Positions 1 to 8,280 of a stretch of 35,505 bases of DNA are shown here, one piece after another. Numbering within the stretch: position 1 is the stretch's first letter; each line of letters starts with the position of its first letter. The stretch lies in contig CAYFJI010000009.1 in assembly GCA_964343365.1 (NCBI GenBank), positions 1-35,505 of the forward strand, given 5' to 3'. The notes beneath the pieces are model-generated. The model saw nothing but the letters and a program-made list of their open reading frames with translations, had not been told where the DNA came from and made no database searches. A program made the translations under genes and the position numbers. The DNA comes from CAJXWH01 sp964343365. GTDB lineage: Bacteria > Pseudomonadota > Gammaproteobacteria > Arenicellales > UBA868.

Positions 1-1
1 A

Positions 2-187
2 TTACTTCAAGTTGACATAACCGACCCCACTCTTCCCGTAGGCCGCCTAATAAAAAAACGCTATGATGTATTTGGGCCGCCAGCTATATTATTTATAGAT
101 AAAACAGGGGTTGAAAGAGAAGAACAACGCCTATTTGGATATAAAACTGCCGAACAACTACTTCATGTCGTTGAGAAGCTCTTGTAA
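2..187 (+). CDS. dsbD: DsbD C-terminal fragment (thiol:disulfide interchange protein, partial)
   Basis: The reading frame is open from the window edge and ends in TAA at 185-187, giving the last 61 residues. They resemble the end of the periplasmic gamma (thioredoxin-fold) domain of DsbD: LLQVDIT at the start, then FGPPAILFID, the cis-proline strand typical of that domain, and a final helix EQLLHVVEKLL. DsbD moves electrons from cytoplasmic thioredoxin through the inner membrane to periplasmic disulfide isomerases and cytochrome c maturation proteins. The CxxC motif and membrane part lie outside the window. The next gene, a TlpA-type thioredoxin, follows almost immediately, which supports a shared periplasmic redox unit. 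A different thioredoxin-fold protein cannot be fully excluded from so short a piece, but the gene order next to aroQ-accBC fits dsbD. Confidence 0.75.
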   Translation, partial: LLQVDITDPTLPVGRLIKKRYDVFGPPAILFIDKTGVEREEQRLFGYKTAEQLLHVVEKLL

Positions 188-202
188 ATTGAGGATACCA
201 CA

Positions 203-736
203 ATTAAACGCGTCGCCCAGATATCCGGAATTATTATTTCATTATCGATTATTTGCTTCGTATTTGTATTCACTCATACCTTAAACCAACGATCTGTGAC
301 GATTAATGACAAATCTGATAATTGGCGCAATTTTGAGCTATCAACTAGTGGCGGAGAAATATGGTCCTCCAAGTCAATTACGGCGCAACCCACAATTATT
401 AACTTTTGGGCGCCATGGTGTCTGCCCTGTCGCAAGGAAGTCCCTTACTTAATAGATCTCCAAAAACGGTACAAGTCTAACTTTCAGTTGATTGGGATTG
501 CTATAGACCGACCAAGTGCCGTTCACAAATTTGAAAATGAGGTGGGTCTTAATTACCTATCGCTAGTTGACGATTCCAAAGGTATGGACCTATTGAGACA
601 CTATGAACCCTCAACGATCCTACCCCTTACCTTAATTTTTGATCGCAACAAACAACTTAGGTACCGTTTCGTCGGATCATTTAACCCAGGAGAACTTGAA
701 CGAATTCTCATAAATATTATGAGAGAAAATTCTTAA
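203..736 (+). CDS. TlpA/ResA-type membrane-anchored thioredoxin (probable ATT start)
   Basis: Predicted periplasmic thiol-disulfide oxidoreductase. The thioredoxin fold carries the active site WCLPC at residues 72-76 (FWAPWCLPCRKEVPYL) and a cis-Pro region STILPLTLIFD. The first ordinary start is GTG at 296, but the frame is open upstream and encodes a basic N-terminus (KRVAQ) followed by about 18 hydrophobic residues, a typical signal anchor. No ATG, GTG or TTG lies in frame before that anchor. ATT at 203 does, with a GAGGA ribosome binding site at 191-195, 7 bases upstream. I therefore place the start at 203 (177 aa); a pipeline limited to normal starts would give 296 (146 aa) and lose the anchor. 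The gene follows dsbD closely, so DsbD is a likely reductant. The substrate is unknown; cytochrome c maturation or general periplasmic thiol reduction are possible. Confidence 0.8.
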   Translation: MKRVAQISGIIISLSIICFVFVFTHTLNQRSVTINDKSDNWRNFELSTSGGEIWSSKSITAQPTIINFWAPWCLPCRKEVPYLIDLQKRYKSNFQLIGIAIDRPSAVHKFENEVGLNYLSLVDDSKGMDLLRHYEPSTILPLTLIFDRNKQLRYRFVGSFNPGELERILINIMRENS

Positions 737-825
737 ACTTCTCTTATTTTCTTCTAATTTCGCTCAAATTATTATAAAATCGCGTAAAATCTCTTTTATA
801 TTAAACCAAATATGGGGATAAATAA

Positions 826-1281
826 ATGGCCAAAATACTTACCTTGCATGGCCCTAACCTAAACTTGTTAGGGGAGAGGGAACCAGAACATTATGGCAAC
901 CTCACTCTGGAAGAAATCAACAAAAAGTTAGGCATTCTAGCAATGGACGCAGAGCATGAGCTCGAAACACTGCAATCCAATGCAGAAAATGTACTCGTTG
1001 AGCGTATTCATACAGCCCTAGCTGATGGTATTGATTTCATGTTGATTAATCCTGCTGCTTTCACGCACACCAGTATTGCGCTCCGTGATGCAATATCTGC
1101 TGCTAAAATCCCTTTCATAGAAATACACCTTTCAAACATTTATTCAAGAGAAAAATTTCGTCAAACGTCTTATTTTTCAGATCTAGCCCTAGGTGTAATA
1201 TCTGGTTTTGGGCTTCTTAGTTATGAAATGGCCATGACAGCTGCAATAATTCATTTAAATGATTCAAAAGTAATTGAATAG
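826..1281 (+). CDS. aroQ: Type II 3-dehydroquinate dehydratase
   Basis: This cytoplasmic enzyme of the shikimate pathway converts 3-dehydroquinate to 3-dehydroshikimate. The 151 residues match the usual size of the dodecameric type II enzyme. Visible signatures are the N-terminal LHGPNLNLLGERE with the catalytic tyrosine at residue 23 on the flexible lid, the QSNAE strand, the INPAAFTHTSIALRDA block and the substrate-binding IHLSNIYSREKFR segment. The start ATG has GGGGATA about 7 bases upstream. The gene begins the aroQ-accB-accC-prmA run; accB starts 5 bases after its stop. aroE, a later enzyme of the same pathway, is on the opposite strand at 11689-12528. Identification is secure. Confidence 0.97.
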   Translation: MAKILTLHGPNLNLLGEREPEHYGNLTLEEINKKLGILAMDAEHELETLQSNAENVLVERIHTALADGIDFMLINPAAFTHTSIALRDAISAAKIPFIEIHLSNIYSREKFRQTSYFSDLALGVISGFGLLSYEMAMTAAIIHLNDSKVIE

Positions 1282-1286
1282 ACGCA

Positions 1287-1772
1287 ATGGATCTTCGCAA
1301 GATTAAAAAGCTGATTGAGCTTTTAGAGGATTCCGAACTAAATGAGATTGAGATTTCAGAGGGTGAAGAATCCATCCGACTTAGTCGGTCACTAAACAAT
1401 TCTACACTTCCTACTTCTATCGAAATCCAAAAAAATAAAAAAAATCCGCTCGGGTCAACTAGTCAAATTGATGAAACGATTGACAGTTTAGCTGAAGATA
1501 GTTCAACGAAACAACAGATTTTAGCTCCTATGGTAGGTACATTTTATGCGTCTCCTGATGATCAATCTGACCCCTATGTTGAGATAGGGTCAAAAGTAGA
1601 GATCGGCGATACTCTCTGTATTATTGAAGCGATGAAAATTTTTAATCATGTTGAGGCTGAGCAAGCAGGATTCATTATTGAAATAAGTAAAAACAGCGGC
1701 GATCCAGTGGAGTATGGAGAGGCACTATTTGTAATTGATACCTCAGACATGAATAGTAAAAACAATAACTAA
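1287..1772 (+). CDS. accB: Biotin carboxyl carrier protein of acetyl-CoA carboxylase
   Basis: AccB carries the biotin that AccC carboxylates, for the first step of fatty acid synthesis (acetyl-CoA to malonyl-CoA). The 161-residue protein has the usual three parts: an N-terminal helical segment (residues 1-35), an acidic and polar linker (about 36-75), and a C-terminal biotinyl domain from about residue 78 (LAPMVGTFY) to the end. The biotinylated lysine is K117 in EAMKIFN. The usual sequence is EAMKMMN, so the two residues after the lysine are I-F here, while the essential M-K pair is kept. It lies directly between aroQ and accC, 4 bases from the latter, and is surely cotranscribed with it. 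Confidence 0.97.
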   Translation: MDLRKIKKLIELLEDSELNEIEISEGEESIRLSRSLNNSTLPTSIEIQKNKKNPLGSTSQIDETIDSLAEDSSTKQQILAPMVGTFYASPDDQSDPYVEIGSKVEIGDTLCIIEAMKIFNHVEAEQAGFIIEISKNSGDPVEYGEALFVIDTSDMNSKNNN

Positions 1773-1776
1773 GCTA

Positions 1777-3117
1777 ATGATTGACAAACTAGTCATCGCA
1801 AATAGAGGCGAAATCGCCCTTCGAATTTTGCGTGCATGTCGAGAGCTCGGGATTCATGTGGTTGCATTACACTCCGAAGCTGATCGTGACACAAAGTATG
1901 TTCGTCTGGCTGAAGAATCAGTCTGTATCGGACCTTCACCGCCAAATGATAGCTATCTAAATATACCAGCCGTTATAGCGGCAGCTGAAGTCACTGATGC
2001 CAGTGCCATACATCCAGGATATGGTTTTTTAGCTGAAAATCCTGATTTTGCTGAACGCGTAGAAAAGAGCGGTTTCATTTTTGTCGGGCCTTCAGCCAAC
2101 ACCATGAGAACGATGGGTGACAAAATTTCTGCAATTCGTGCTATGAAGGCGGCTGGTGTCCCATGCGTCCACGGTTCTGATGGCCCTCTTCCAGAAAATG
2201 CTAAAGAAATATCTAGGATAGCATCCGAAATCGGCTTCCCAATAATCATCAAGGCCAGCGCGGGAGGTGGTGGAAAAGGAATGCGCGTTGTTCATACTGA
2301 AGCTGCACTATTAAATGCATGGCAACTCACCCGTGCTGAAGCCAAGGCAGCGTTCGGAAACTCTGAAGTTTATATGGAGAAATTTCTGGAACGCCCTCGT
2401 CACATAGAGTTCCAAGTCCTTGCTGACTCCTACGGCAATGCTATACATCTGGGAGATCGTGATTGCTCGATGCAAAGAAAACATCAAAAAGTACTTGAAG
2501 AGGCTCCTGCGCCCAATATTGATCCAGTTTTGCGTCAGTCAATCAGTGAACGCTGTTTAGAGGCCTGCAAGAAAATTAACTACCGCGGGCTAGGGACATT
2601 TGAATTCCTCTATGAAAAAGGTCAGTTTTTTTTCATAGAAATGAACACTCGTGTTCAAGTTGAGCATCCAGTAACTGAGATGGTCACTGGTCTCGATCTG
2701 GTCAAAGAGCAAATCTTAATTGCGGCTGGAAAGCCTCTCCGTTATAAGCAAAAAGATATTGAAATTCGGGGACATGCAATTGAGTGCCGAATAAACGCTG
2801 AAGACCCCGAAACGTTCGCACCGTCACCTGGTCAGATTACTAGATACCATCAGCCAGGTGGCCCAGGTATTAGAGTTGATTCACATATCTTTACCGAATA
2901 TGTAGTACCACCGTTTTACGATTCGTTAATCGCAAAAATCATCTCTCATGGAACGGATCGGCAACAAGCTTTAGAGAGGATGGCCGGTGCTTTAGAAGAA
3001 TTAGTTATAGACGGTATCTCAACAAATATTCCCCTACAAATGAAATTGATCGAAGATCCAACTATGCATCAAGAACCATGCGATATTCATTACGTCGAAC
3101 GCAAGCATATTAATTGA
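1777..3117 (+). CDS. accC: Biotin carboxylase subunit of acetyl-CoA carboxylase
   Basis: AccC uses ATP and bicarbonate to carboxylate the biotin on AccB. The 446 residues are the normal length. The order is an N-terminal biotin carboxylase domain (KLVIANRGEIALRI at the start), an ATP-grasp domain with the glycine-rich loop GGGGKGMR at residues 163-170, the catalytic stretch EMNTRVQVEHPVTEMVTG, and the C-terminal domain with IECRINAEDP. Nothing is missing. It forms the conserved accB-accC pair; the carboxyltransferase genes accA and accD are not in the window, as is usual in Gammaproteobacteria. prmA follows after 13 bases. Confidence 0.98.
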   Translation: MIDKLVIANRGEIALRILRACRELGIHVVALHSEADRDTKYVRLAEESVCIGPSPPNDSYLNIPAVIAAAEVTDASAIHPGYGFLAENPDFAERVEKSGFIFVGPSANTMRTMGDKISAIRAMKAAGVPCVHGSDGPLPENAKEISRIASEIGFPIIIKASAGGGGKGMRVVHTEAALLNAWQLTRAEAKAAFGNSEVYMEKFLERPRHIEFQVLADSYGNAIHLGDRDCSMQRKHQKVLEEAPAPNIDPVLRQSISERCLEACKKINYRGLGTFEFLYEKGQFFFIEMNTRVQVEHPVTEMVTGLDLVKEQILIAAGKPLRYKQKDIEIRGHAIECRINAEDPETFAPSPGQITRYHQPGGPGIRVDSHIFTEYVVPPFYDSLIAKIISHGTDRQQALERMAGALEELVIDGISTNIPLQMKLIEDPTMHQEPCDIHYVERKHIN

Positions 3118-3130
3118 CTTAAACGATGTC

Positions 3131-4027
3131 ATGCAGAATTGGTTAAAAATAACGCTCACAGCTAAGATCCATGAAGCGACGCGCATAAGTGAGGTTTTTG
3201 AATTAATAGGGGCGTTGTCAATCACCGTAACAAGCGCCAATAATGCTATTTATTCTGATGAATCTACGCCAAAACAACCAAGTTGGGCGATACAGAAAAT
3301 CTGTGCATTGTTTCCCGAACAATTCAGCACTGATTTAGTAATCGATTCTGTGAATAATGTAACAAGTGAAAAAATAAATGTGGCAATCACGACATTACAA
3401 GATCGCAATTGGGTATTAGAAGGCCAAAAAGCCACTAAGCCGCTGGAATTTGAAAACAATCTATGGATATGTGCGGATTGGCATAAAGTTCCCTCGGACA
3501 ATGCGAAAATTATTTGGATTAATCCTGGACTGGCTTTTGGCACTGGCCACCACCCAACTACGGCACTGTGCCTTAAGAAATTGATCGACTTAGATTTAAC
3601 GGATAAAGTGGTGCTTGATTGGGGTTGCGGATCTGGAGTTCTAGCAATTGCATCACTCGTTCTGGGCGCTAATAGGGTCCTTGCTGTAGACATCGATGAT
3701 CAAGCGCTTTTATCAACATCAGATCACGCAAAAAAGAATAATGTTAGTGATCGCTTGATAACTGCAAGACCTGAAGATATTCCTAAAAACTTCAGATGCG
3801 AGATTCTCATTGCTAATCTGCTAACATCGACCATTATAAAGTTAAAAAATGCATTTGAGCATCACCTATCGAAAAATGGGAGGCTGTTATTATCTGGTAT
3901 TCTGGAGAATCAAACAAAACAAGTAATATCAGCATTGGGTAAGAAATATTCTGTCAATATCTACTCTGAAAAAGGCTGGGCGATGATCTCCGCTGGCCGT
4001 GATCAAAATTTCAGAAATTATGGATAA
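3131..4027 (+). CDS. prmA: Ribosomal protein L11 methyltransferase
   Basis: PrmA methylates ribosomal protein L11 at several amino groups using S-adenosylmethionine. The 298-residue protein has an N-terminal substrate-recognition region (about 1-125), then a Rossmann methyltransferase domain. That domain holds PGLAFGTGHHPTT, the SAM-binding loop VLDWGCGSGVLAIA, the acidic ribose-binding VDIDDQA and the NLLTSTI motif typical of the family. The gene order accC-prmA is the same as in Pseudomonas. Its last bases overlap the next gene (ATGGATAA at 4020-4027), which suggests translational coupling. Confidence 0.96.
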   Translation: MQNWLKITLTAKIHEATRISEVFELIGALSITVTSANNAIYSDESTPKQPSWAIQKICALFPEQFSTDLVIDSVNNVTSEKINVAITTLQDRNWVLEGQKATKPLEFENNLWICADWHKVPSDNAKIIWINPGLAFGTGHHPTTALCLKKLIDLDLTDKVVLDWGCGSGVLAIASLVLGANRVLAVDIDDQALLSTSDHAKKNNVSDRLITARPEDIPKNFRCEILIANLLTSTIIKLKNAFEHHLSKNGRLLLSGILENQTKQVISALGKKYSVNIYSEKGWAMISAGRDQNFRNYG

Positions 4028-4985
4028 CACAACTGAAAGACAAATTCTTTGTCGATGCGAAAACTGTGCTACGGTTTTCCGAACTATCAACGACCATCTC
4101 ACGAGTAGTGCTGGGCTTGTTCAATGCAAGGTATGCGGAGAAATTTTTAATGCACAGTGGAATCTGGTAGATGAAATTCCGAATCCAGCTGATTCAAAGT
4201 TACCAATTAATAGCGCTACTATATCAAAACCTCACAGCAAAATTAAAAAAATTGTTGAGAATTTCTCTGATTTTGAGGACGATCCACCTTATTTCTCTTT
4301 GAACGACCAACTTCGTCAAGATTTAAGGATCAACGAAGACAAATCGATGGGGCTAGATGAAATACGTGAAACCTTTAGTGAAAATATAAGTGAATCACCC
4401 CGAACCACCAAAGATTTTCAAGAAGATGCTCATTTGAGGTATGCCTATGAAGAAAATAAAATTGATGAAAGAAAATATAATAGGAACAACGCTGCTAAAA
4501 AATCCTCGAATCCAGGACTCAAAAGTCTGTCACTATGGTCAACAGGGGTAATAATTACAATTCTTGCTTTTTATGGACAAGTTAGATACATACTTTTCGA
4601 TGAACTAGCAGCGATTACAGTAGCTAGACCATCTCTAGAATTATTTTGTGACATCCTAGGCTGTACTGTTCCAGCGCCATTAAAAGGCCCAGCTCTTAGA
4701 ATTCTAGAGACGCGAGTAGATCTCGACCCACAATTACCTGGGGCTGTGATAGTCAAGTTCCATCTTGAGAATCGAACAGCGATAGCACGTCCATACCCCA
4801 ATATTGAACTTATTCTAACTGACCGAAAAGGTACAATCATTGGTCGGCGGACGTATGCTGTAACCGACTATAAGATCACCGATAATTCTAATGAAATTTT
4901 TCCGGGTATTGTCGCTATAGCTACCCTCCATCTCGCGGGGCCGGATGAGCGAGCAGTCGGTTTCGAGGCAAACATAATTCATTAA
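4020..4985 (+). CDS. Zinc-ribbon and DUF3426 membrane protein
   Basis: This is a conserved protein of unknown function found beside prmA in many Gammaproteobacteria. From the ATG at 4020 it has 321 residues. An N-terminal MJ0042-type zinc ribbon has CxxC pairs at C13/C16 and C36/C39. A long polar, acidic, probably disordered linker (about 50-165) follows. There is one membrane helix near residues 172-190 (STGVIITILAFYGQ) and a C-terminal DUF3426 domain (about 200-321) that should lie in the periplasm. A start 21 bases further upstream (3999) is open in frame, but 4020 fits the overlap with prmA and places the zinc ribbon at the N-terminus. In Pseudomonas a dus gene separates this gene from fis; here it does not. 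Confidence 0.85.
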   Translation: MDNTTERQILCRCENCATVFRTINDHLTSSAGLVQCKVCGEIFNAQWNLVDEIPNPADSKLPINSATISKPHSKIKKIVENFSDFEDDPPYFSLNDQLRQDLRINEDKSMGLDEIRETFSENISESPRTTKDFQEDAHLRYAYEENKIDERKYNRNNAAKKSSNPGLKSLSLWSTGVIITILAFYGQVRYILFDELAAITVARPSLELFCDILGCTVPAPLKGPALRILETRVDLDPQLPGAVIVKFHLENRTAIARPYPNIELILTDRKGTIIGRRTYAVTDYKITDNSNEIFPGIVAIATLHLAGPDERAVGFEANIIH

Positions 4986-5042
4986 GAAGTGATTGAAAAA
5001 GGCGGAGCTCTACGACAAAAAATCGTGCTATTCTCAAGAACT

Positions 5043-5062
5043 ATCAACTCAAAACTGTTGAT
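5043..5062. promoter_or_regulatory. Inverted repeat upstream of fis
   Basis: ATCAAC at 5043-5048 and GTTGAT at 5057-5062 form a perfect 6-base inverted repeat with an 8-base spacer, about 30 bases before the fis start. It could be an operator or a short mRNA hairpin. No convincing sigma70 promoter could be placed with it, and arms of this length can arise by chance. Confidence 0.25.
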
Positions 5063-5090
5063 GAAATCTTACTACTAAATATAAATATAA

Positions 5091-5339
5091 ATGAAAAATA
5101 AAAATATAAATGGCCCTTTGTCAGATGCAGTAAAAAACTCCGTGGCACATTACTTCGATCAATTGAATGGCGAAGAAGTAACGGGGATCTATGAGATGGT
5201 TTTAAAAGAAACAGAACGTCCGTTACTCGAAATTACTATGGAACAAGCGCGTGGCAATCAAACCCGAGCTGCTAAAATGCTAGGAATCAATAGAAATACC
5301 CTGAAGAAAAAATTAGTCAGCTACGGCCTTGATAAGTAA
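5091..5339 (+). CDS. fis: Nucleoid-associated DNA-binding protein Fis
   Basis: Fis is a homodimeric DNA-bending protein that shapes the nucleoid and activates rRNA and other promoters during rapid growth. The 82 residues contain the dimerisation helices (YFDQLNGEEVTGIYEMVLKE) and the C-terminal helix-turn-helix NQTRAAKMLGINRNTLKKKL at about residues 56-75, nearly identical in pattern to other Fis proteins. It is shorter than E. coli Fis (98 aa) at the N-terminus, where the flexible beta-hairpin arm that contacts recombinases would be. The start lies in a run of A and T with no clear ribosome binding site, but no better in-frame start was seen. The usual partner dusB is absent. purH follows after 45 bases. 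Confidence 0.93.
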   Translation: MKNKNINGPLSDAVKNSVAHYFDQLNGEEVTGIYEMVLKETERPLLEITMEQARGNQTRAAKMLGINRNTLKKKLVSYGLDK

Positions 5340-5384
5340 ATTTAGCCCAATGATATGACCAAGCCTGGGATAGGCTAACTTAAA

Positions 5385-6947
5385 ATGACACAAAATGGCA
5401 GGAAAAAAATTAAGCGCGCTTTAATTAGCGTATCAAAAAAAAGTGGGGTCGTTGAATTAGCACAGGTTTTAGCGCGACTTAATATCGAGATAATTTCCAC
5501 AGGCGGTACTGCACGACTTTTGCAAGAAAACAATATTTCAGTGATTCAGGTTTCTGATTACACGGGACACCCGGAAATGATGTCTGGGCGGATCAAAACA
5601 TTACACCCAAAAATACATGGAGGAATATTAGGTCGCCAAGAAGATTTAGAAGAACTAAAGACTTTAGGTATTGGTGCCATAGATCTCGTTATAGTGAACT
5701 TATACCCATTTTCTGAGGTTGTCAGTAACCCAAAATCCACACCCTCTGAGATCATTGAAAACATTGATATTGGAGGACCAACCATGTTACGTGCCGCAGC
5801 TAAAAATCATGCTGAGGTTACTGTAGTAACAAACAAAGACGATTACAAAACCGTAATCAACGAATTGGAAAATTGTGGTGGGATATCGGCATCCACACGA
5901 CTTCGCCTGGCCGAAATCGCATTTAGTCATTCTGCTAGCTATGATGACGCGATATCCAACTATTTGACCAGTGGTGAAGGCCTTTCATACCCAAGCACAT
6001 TAAACCTACAGTTTCACAAAAATTCTGATATGCGTTACGGAGAAAATCCTCATCAAAAGGCTGCTTTCTATGAAGACACTAATCCTCCTCCAGGAACAAT
6101 CGCTGGTGCAAAACAGTTGCAAGGCAAATCTCTTTCTTTCAACAATATTGTCGATGCGGATGCTGGGCTTGAATGCGTACATAGTTTCGAAGACATTGCG
6201 TGTGTAATAATAAAACATGGCAATCCCTGTGGGGTCGCTATTGGAAAAAATACAGAAGCTGCATATAAGCTTGCATACGAAACTGATCCAACATCGTCCT
6301 TTGGTGGAATTATTGCTTTCAATCGAGCCGTAGATGGGTTTACTGCAAAAACTATTATCGAAACTCAGTTTGTAGAATTAGTTGTATCACCTGAGATAAA
6401 TCAAGATGCAAAAAAAATTTTTTCGAGTAAACCAAATGTCCGTCTGATTGAAAGTGGCTACCCTACATCGGAAACATTTTCTCAAACACACTACAAGAGA
6501 GTAAGCGGGGGACTCTTAATCCAAGAATGCGATTATCTGATCTCCAAAGACGACCAATTTGAAATAGTAAGTGAGAAAACTCCCAGTGATCTAGAGCTTC
6601 TTGACTTATTATTCGCTTGGAAGGTTGCGAAATACGTAAAATCAAATGCTATTATCCTGGCCAGCCAACAAAGGACTGTCGGAATTGGTGCCGGACAAAT
6701 GAGTAGAGTCGATTCTGCTCGAATTGCTGTAACTAAAGCTAAAGAACAAAACATGCAAATTTCTGGATGCTCTATGGCATCTGATGCATTTTTTCCATTT
6801 CCAGATGCAATAGAAACAGCTGCTAAATATGGCATTACCTCGGTAATTCAACCCGGTGGCTCCATGCGAGATAATGAGATCATTGAAACCGTAAATAAAA
6901 ATAAAATGTCAATGATATGTACAGGTATGCGCCACTTTCGACACTGA
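5385..6947 (+). CDS. purH: Bifunctional AICAR transformylase / IMP cyclohydrolase
   Basis: PurH carries out the last two steps of IMP synthesis: formylation of AICAR with 10-formyl-tetrahydrofolate, then ring closure. The 520 residues are the normal length. The N-terminal MGS-like cyclohydrolase domain (about 1-150) shows ISTGGTARLLQE and GRIKTLHPKIHGG. The C-terminal transformylase domain (about 195-520) shows RYGENPHQKAAFY, IIKHGNPCGVA and the end block SMRDNEIIETVNK. A weak 5-base hairpin (AGCCT/AGGCT, 5362-5376) lies just before the start and has no assigned role. It opens the purH-purD-purE run. Confidence 0.98.
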   Translation: MTQNGRKKIKRALISVSKKSGVVELAQVLARLNIEIISTGGTARLLQENNISVIQVSDYTGHPEMMSGRIKTLHPKIHGGILGRQEDLEELKTLGIGAIDLVIVNLYPFSEVVSNPKSTPSEIIENIDIGGPTMLRAAAKNHAEVTVVTNKDDYKTVINELENCGGISASTRLRLAEIAFSHSASYDDAISNYLTSGEGLSYPSTLNLQFHKNSDMRYGENPHQKAAFYEDTNPPPGTIAGAKQLQGKSLSFNNIVDADAGLECVHSFEDIACVIIKHGNPCGVAIGKNTEAAYKLAYETDPTSSFGGIIAFNRAVDGFTAKTIIETQFVELVVSPEINQDAKKIFSSKPNVRLIESGYPTSETFSQTHYKRVSGGLLIQECDYLISKDDQFEIVSEKTPSDLELLDLLFAWKVAKYVKSNAIILASQQRTVGIGAGQMSRVDSARIAVTKAKEQNMQISGCSMASDAFFPFPDAIETAAKYGITSVIQPGGSMRDNEIIETVNKNKMSMICTGMRHFRH

Positions 6948-6957
6948 GACTAAAAAC

Positions 6958-8244
6958 GTGAAAGCAATAGTTATAGGTAATGGTGGCAGAGAGCATGCTA
7001 TAGCATGGAAATTAGCTTCTTCGAAATCAACGGAAAAAATTTTTGTTGCACCTGGCAATGCAGGCACAGAAAACGAACCAAAAGTTGAAAATATTCCTAT
7101 TCCAACTGATGCAATTGATGCCTTAGTTCTTTTCTCTAAAGATCAATCGATTGATCTTGCTATCATCGGGCCGGAACAACCTTTGGTAGATGGAGTAGCT
7201 AACCGATTCGAGGATATTGGTATTCCATGCATAGGTCCAAAAAAAGAGGCCGCAAAACTGGAGGCTTCAAAGATTTTCGCAAAAAATTTTATGCAACGAC
7301 ATGGAATTCCGACTGTTCGGTATGAAACCTTTGAAAATTCAATCGAAGCAATCAAGTATGCGGCACAAATGAACCCCCCTATAGTAATCAAAGCAGATGG
7401 ATTAGCAGCAGGGAAGGGTGTCTATATTGCTAAAAACTTGGTTGAAGCAAAGAGTGTTATTCTTTCAATACTCGAACAAAAAAGATTTGGAGCAGCTGGC
7501 GATCGAATTATCCTCGAAGATTACATACAGGGAGAAGAAATGAGTTTCATTTGTCTTGTTCATGATGGACAAGTATTGCCCCTCGCTACTTCTCAAGATC
7601 ATAAAGCGAGAGATGCTGGTGACTCTGGCCCAAATACAGGGGGAATGGGTGCTTACTCTCCGGCTCCCGAAATTGCAGCTAACCTAAATAAGAAAATCAT
7701 TAACGATATAATTAATCCAACAGTAAGAGGTCTATTGAAAGACGGTATGTCATATACTGGATTCTTATATGCTGGCCTAATGATTGATCCAAATGGATCA
7801 CCCATAGTGCTGGAATATAATTGCCGATCAGGAGATCCTGAAACACAACCTATATTGTTACGTTTAAAGTCAGATTTAATTGATATCTTTTCCTCAACCT
7901 TATCTGGAGAACTTGAGAATTACGAAATTGAGTGGGATCCAAGACCAGCTCTTGGCGTTGTGATGGTTTCAGGTGGATACCCAGACAAATATGATATTGG
8001 AATCCAAATTAACGGACTAGAAAAGATCAAAAATCAAGATGTTAAAGTTTTTCATGGCGGTACCAAGCACGAAAAAAATCAAGTATTGACAAACGCTGGT
8101 AGGGTGCTCTGCATCACAGCTCTCGGCAACGACATTGCCGAAGCTCAAACATTGGCCTACCAACACGTAGACAAAATAGATTGGGATCAGGCTTACTTTA
8201 GAACTGATATTGGCTACCGTGCTGTAGACCGAGAAAAAATTTAA
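6958..8244 (+). CDS. purD: Phosphoribosylamine-glycine ligase (GAR synthetase)
   Basis: PurD joins glycine to phosphoribosylamine with ATP, the second step of purine synthesis. It starts with GTG 10 bases after purH. The 428 residues show the N-terminal IGNGGREHAIAWKLA, the ATP-grasp loop IKADGLAAGKGV, GPNTGGMGAYSP, and the metal and phosphate block YNCRSGDPETQPILLRL. Most homologues I know have an aromatic residue in RFGDPETQ where this one has serine (RSGDPETQ); the aspartate and glutamate are kept, so activity is expected. Gene order purH-purD is the same as in Pseudomonas. Confidence 0.97.
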   Translation: MKAIVIGNGGREHAIAWKLASSKSTEKIFVAPGNAGTENEPKVENIPIPTDAIDALVLFSKDQSIDLAIIGPEQPLVDGVANRFEDIGIPCIGPKKEAAKLEASKIFAKNFMQRHGIPTVRYETFENSIEAIKYAAQMNPPIVIKADGLAAGKGVYIAKNLVEAKSVILSILEQKRFGAAGDRIILEDYIQGEEMSFICLVHDGQVLPLATSQDHKARDAGDSGPNTGGMGAYSPAPEIAANLNKKIINDIINPTVRGLLKDGMSYTGFLYAGLMIDPNGSPIVLEYNCRSGDPETQPILLRLKSDLIDIFSSTLSGELENYEIEWDPRPALGVVMVSGGYPDKYDIGIQINGLEKIKNQDVKVFHGGTKHEKNQVLTNAGRVLCITALGNDIAEAQTLAYQHVDKIDWDQAYFRTDIGYRAVDREKI

Positions 8245-8269
8245 CCCAATCATATGTAACTATCACAAC

Positions 8270-8275
8270 AGGAGG
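8270..8275 (+). promoter_or_regulatory. Strong ribosome binding site of purE
   Basis: A full AGGAGG sits 5 bases before the purE ATG. Most genes in this window have weaker or no visible sites, so purE is probably translated efficiently. Confidence 0.7.
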
Positions 8276-8280
8276 ACTCT

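Noticed and set aside
1953..2252. 99-residue frame on the minus strand in accC
   Set aside because: Shadow of accC; like other such frames inside prmA, purH, waaF and ileS, it has no motif or ribosome binding site.
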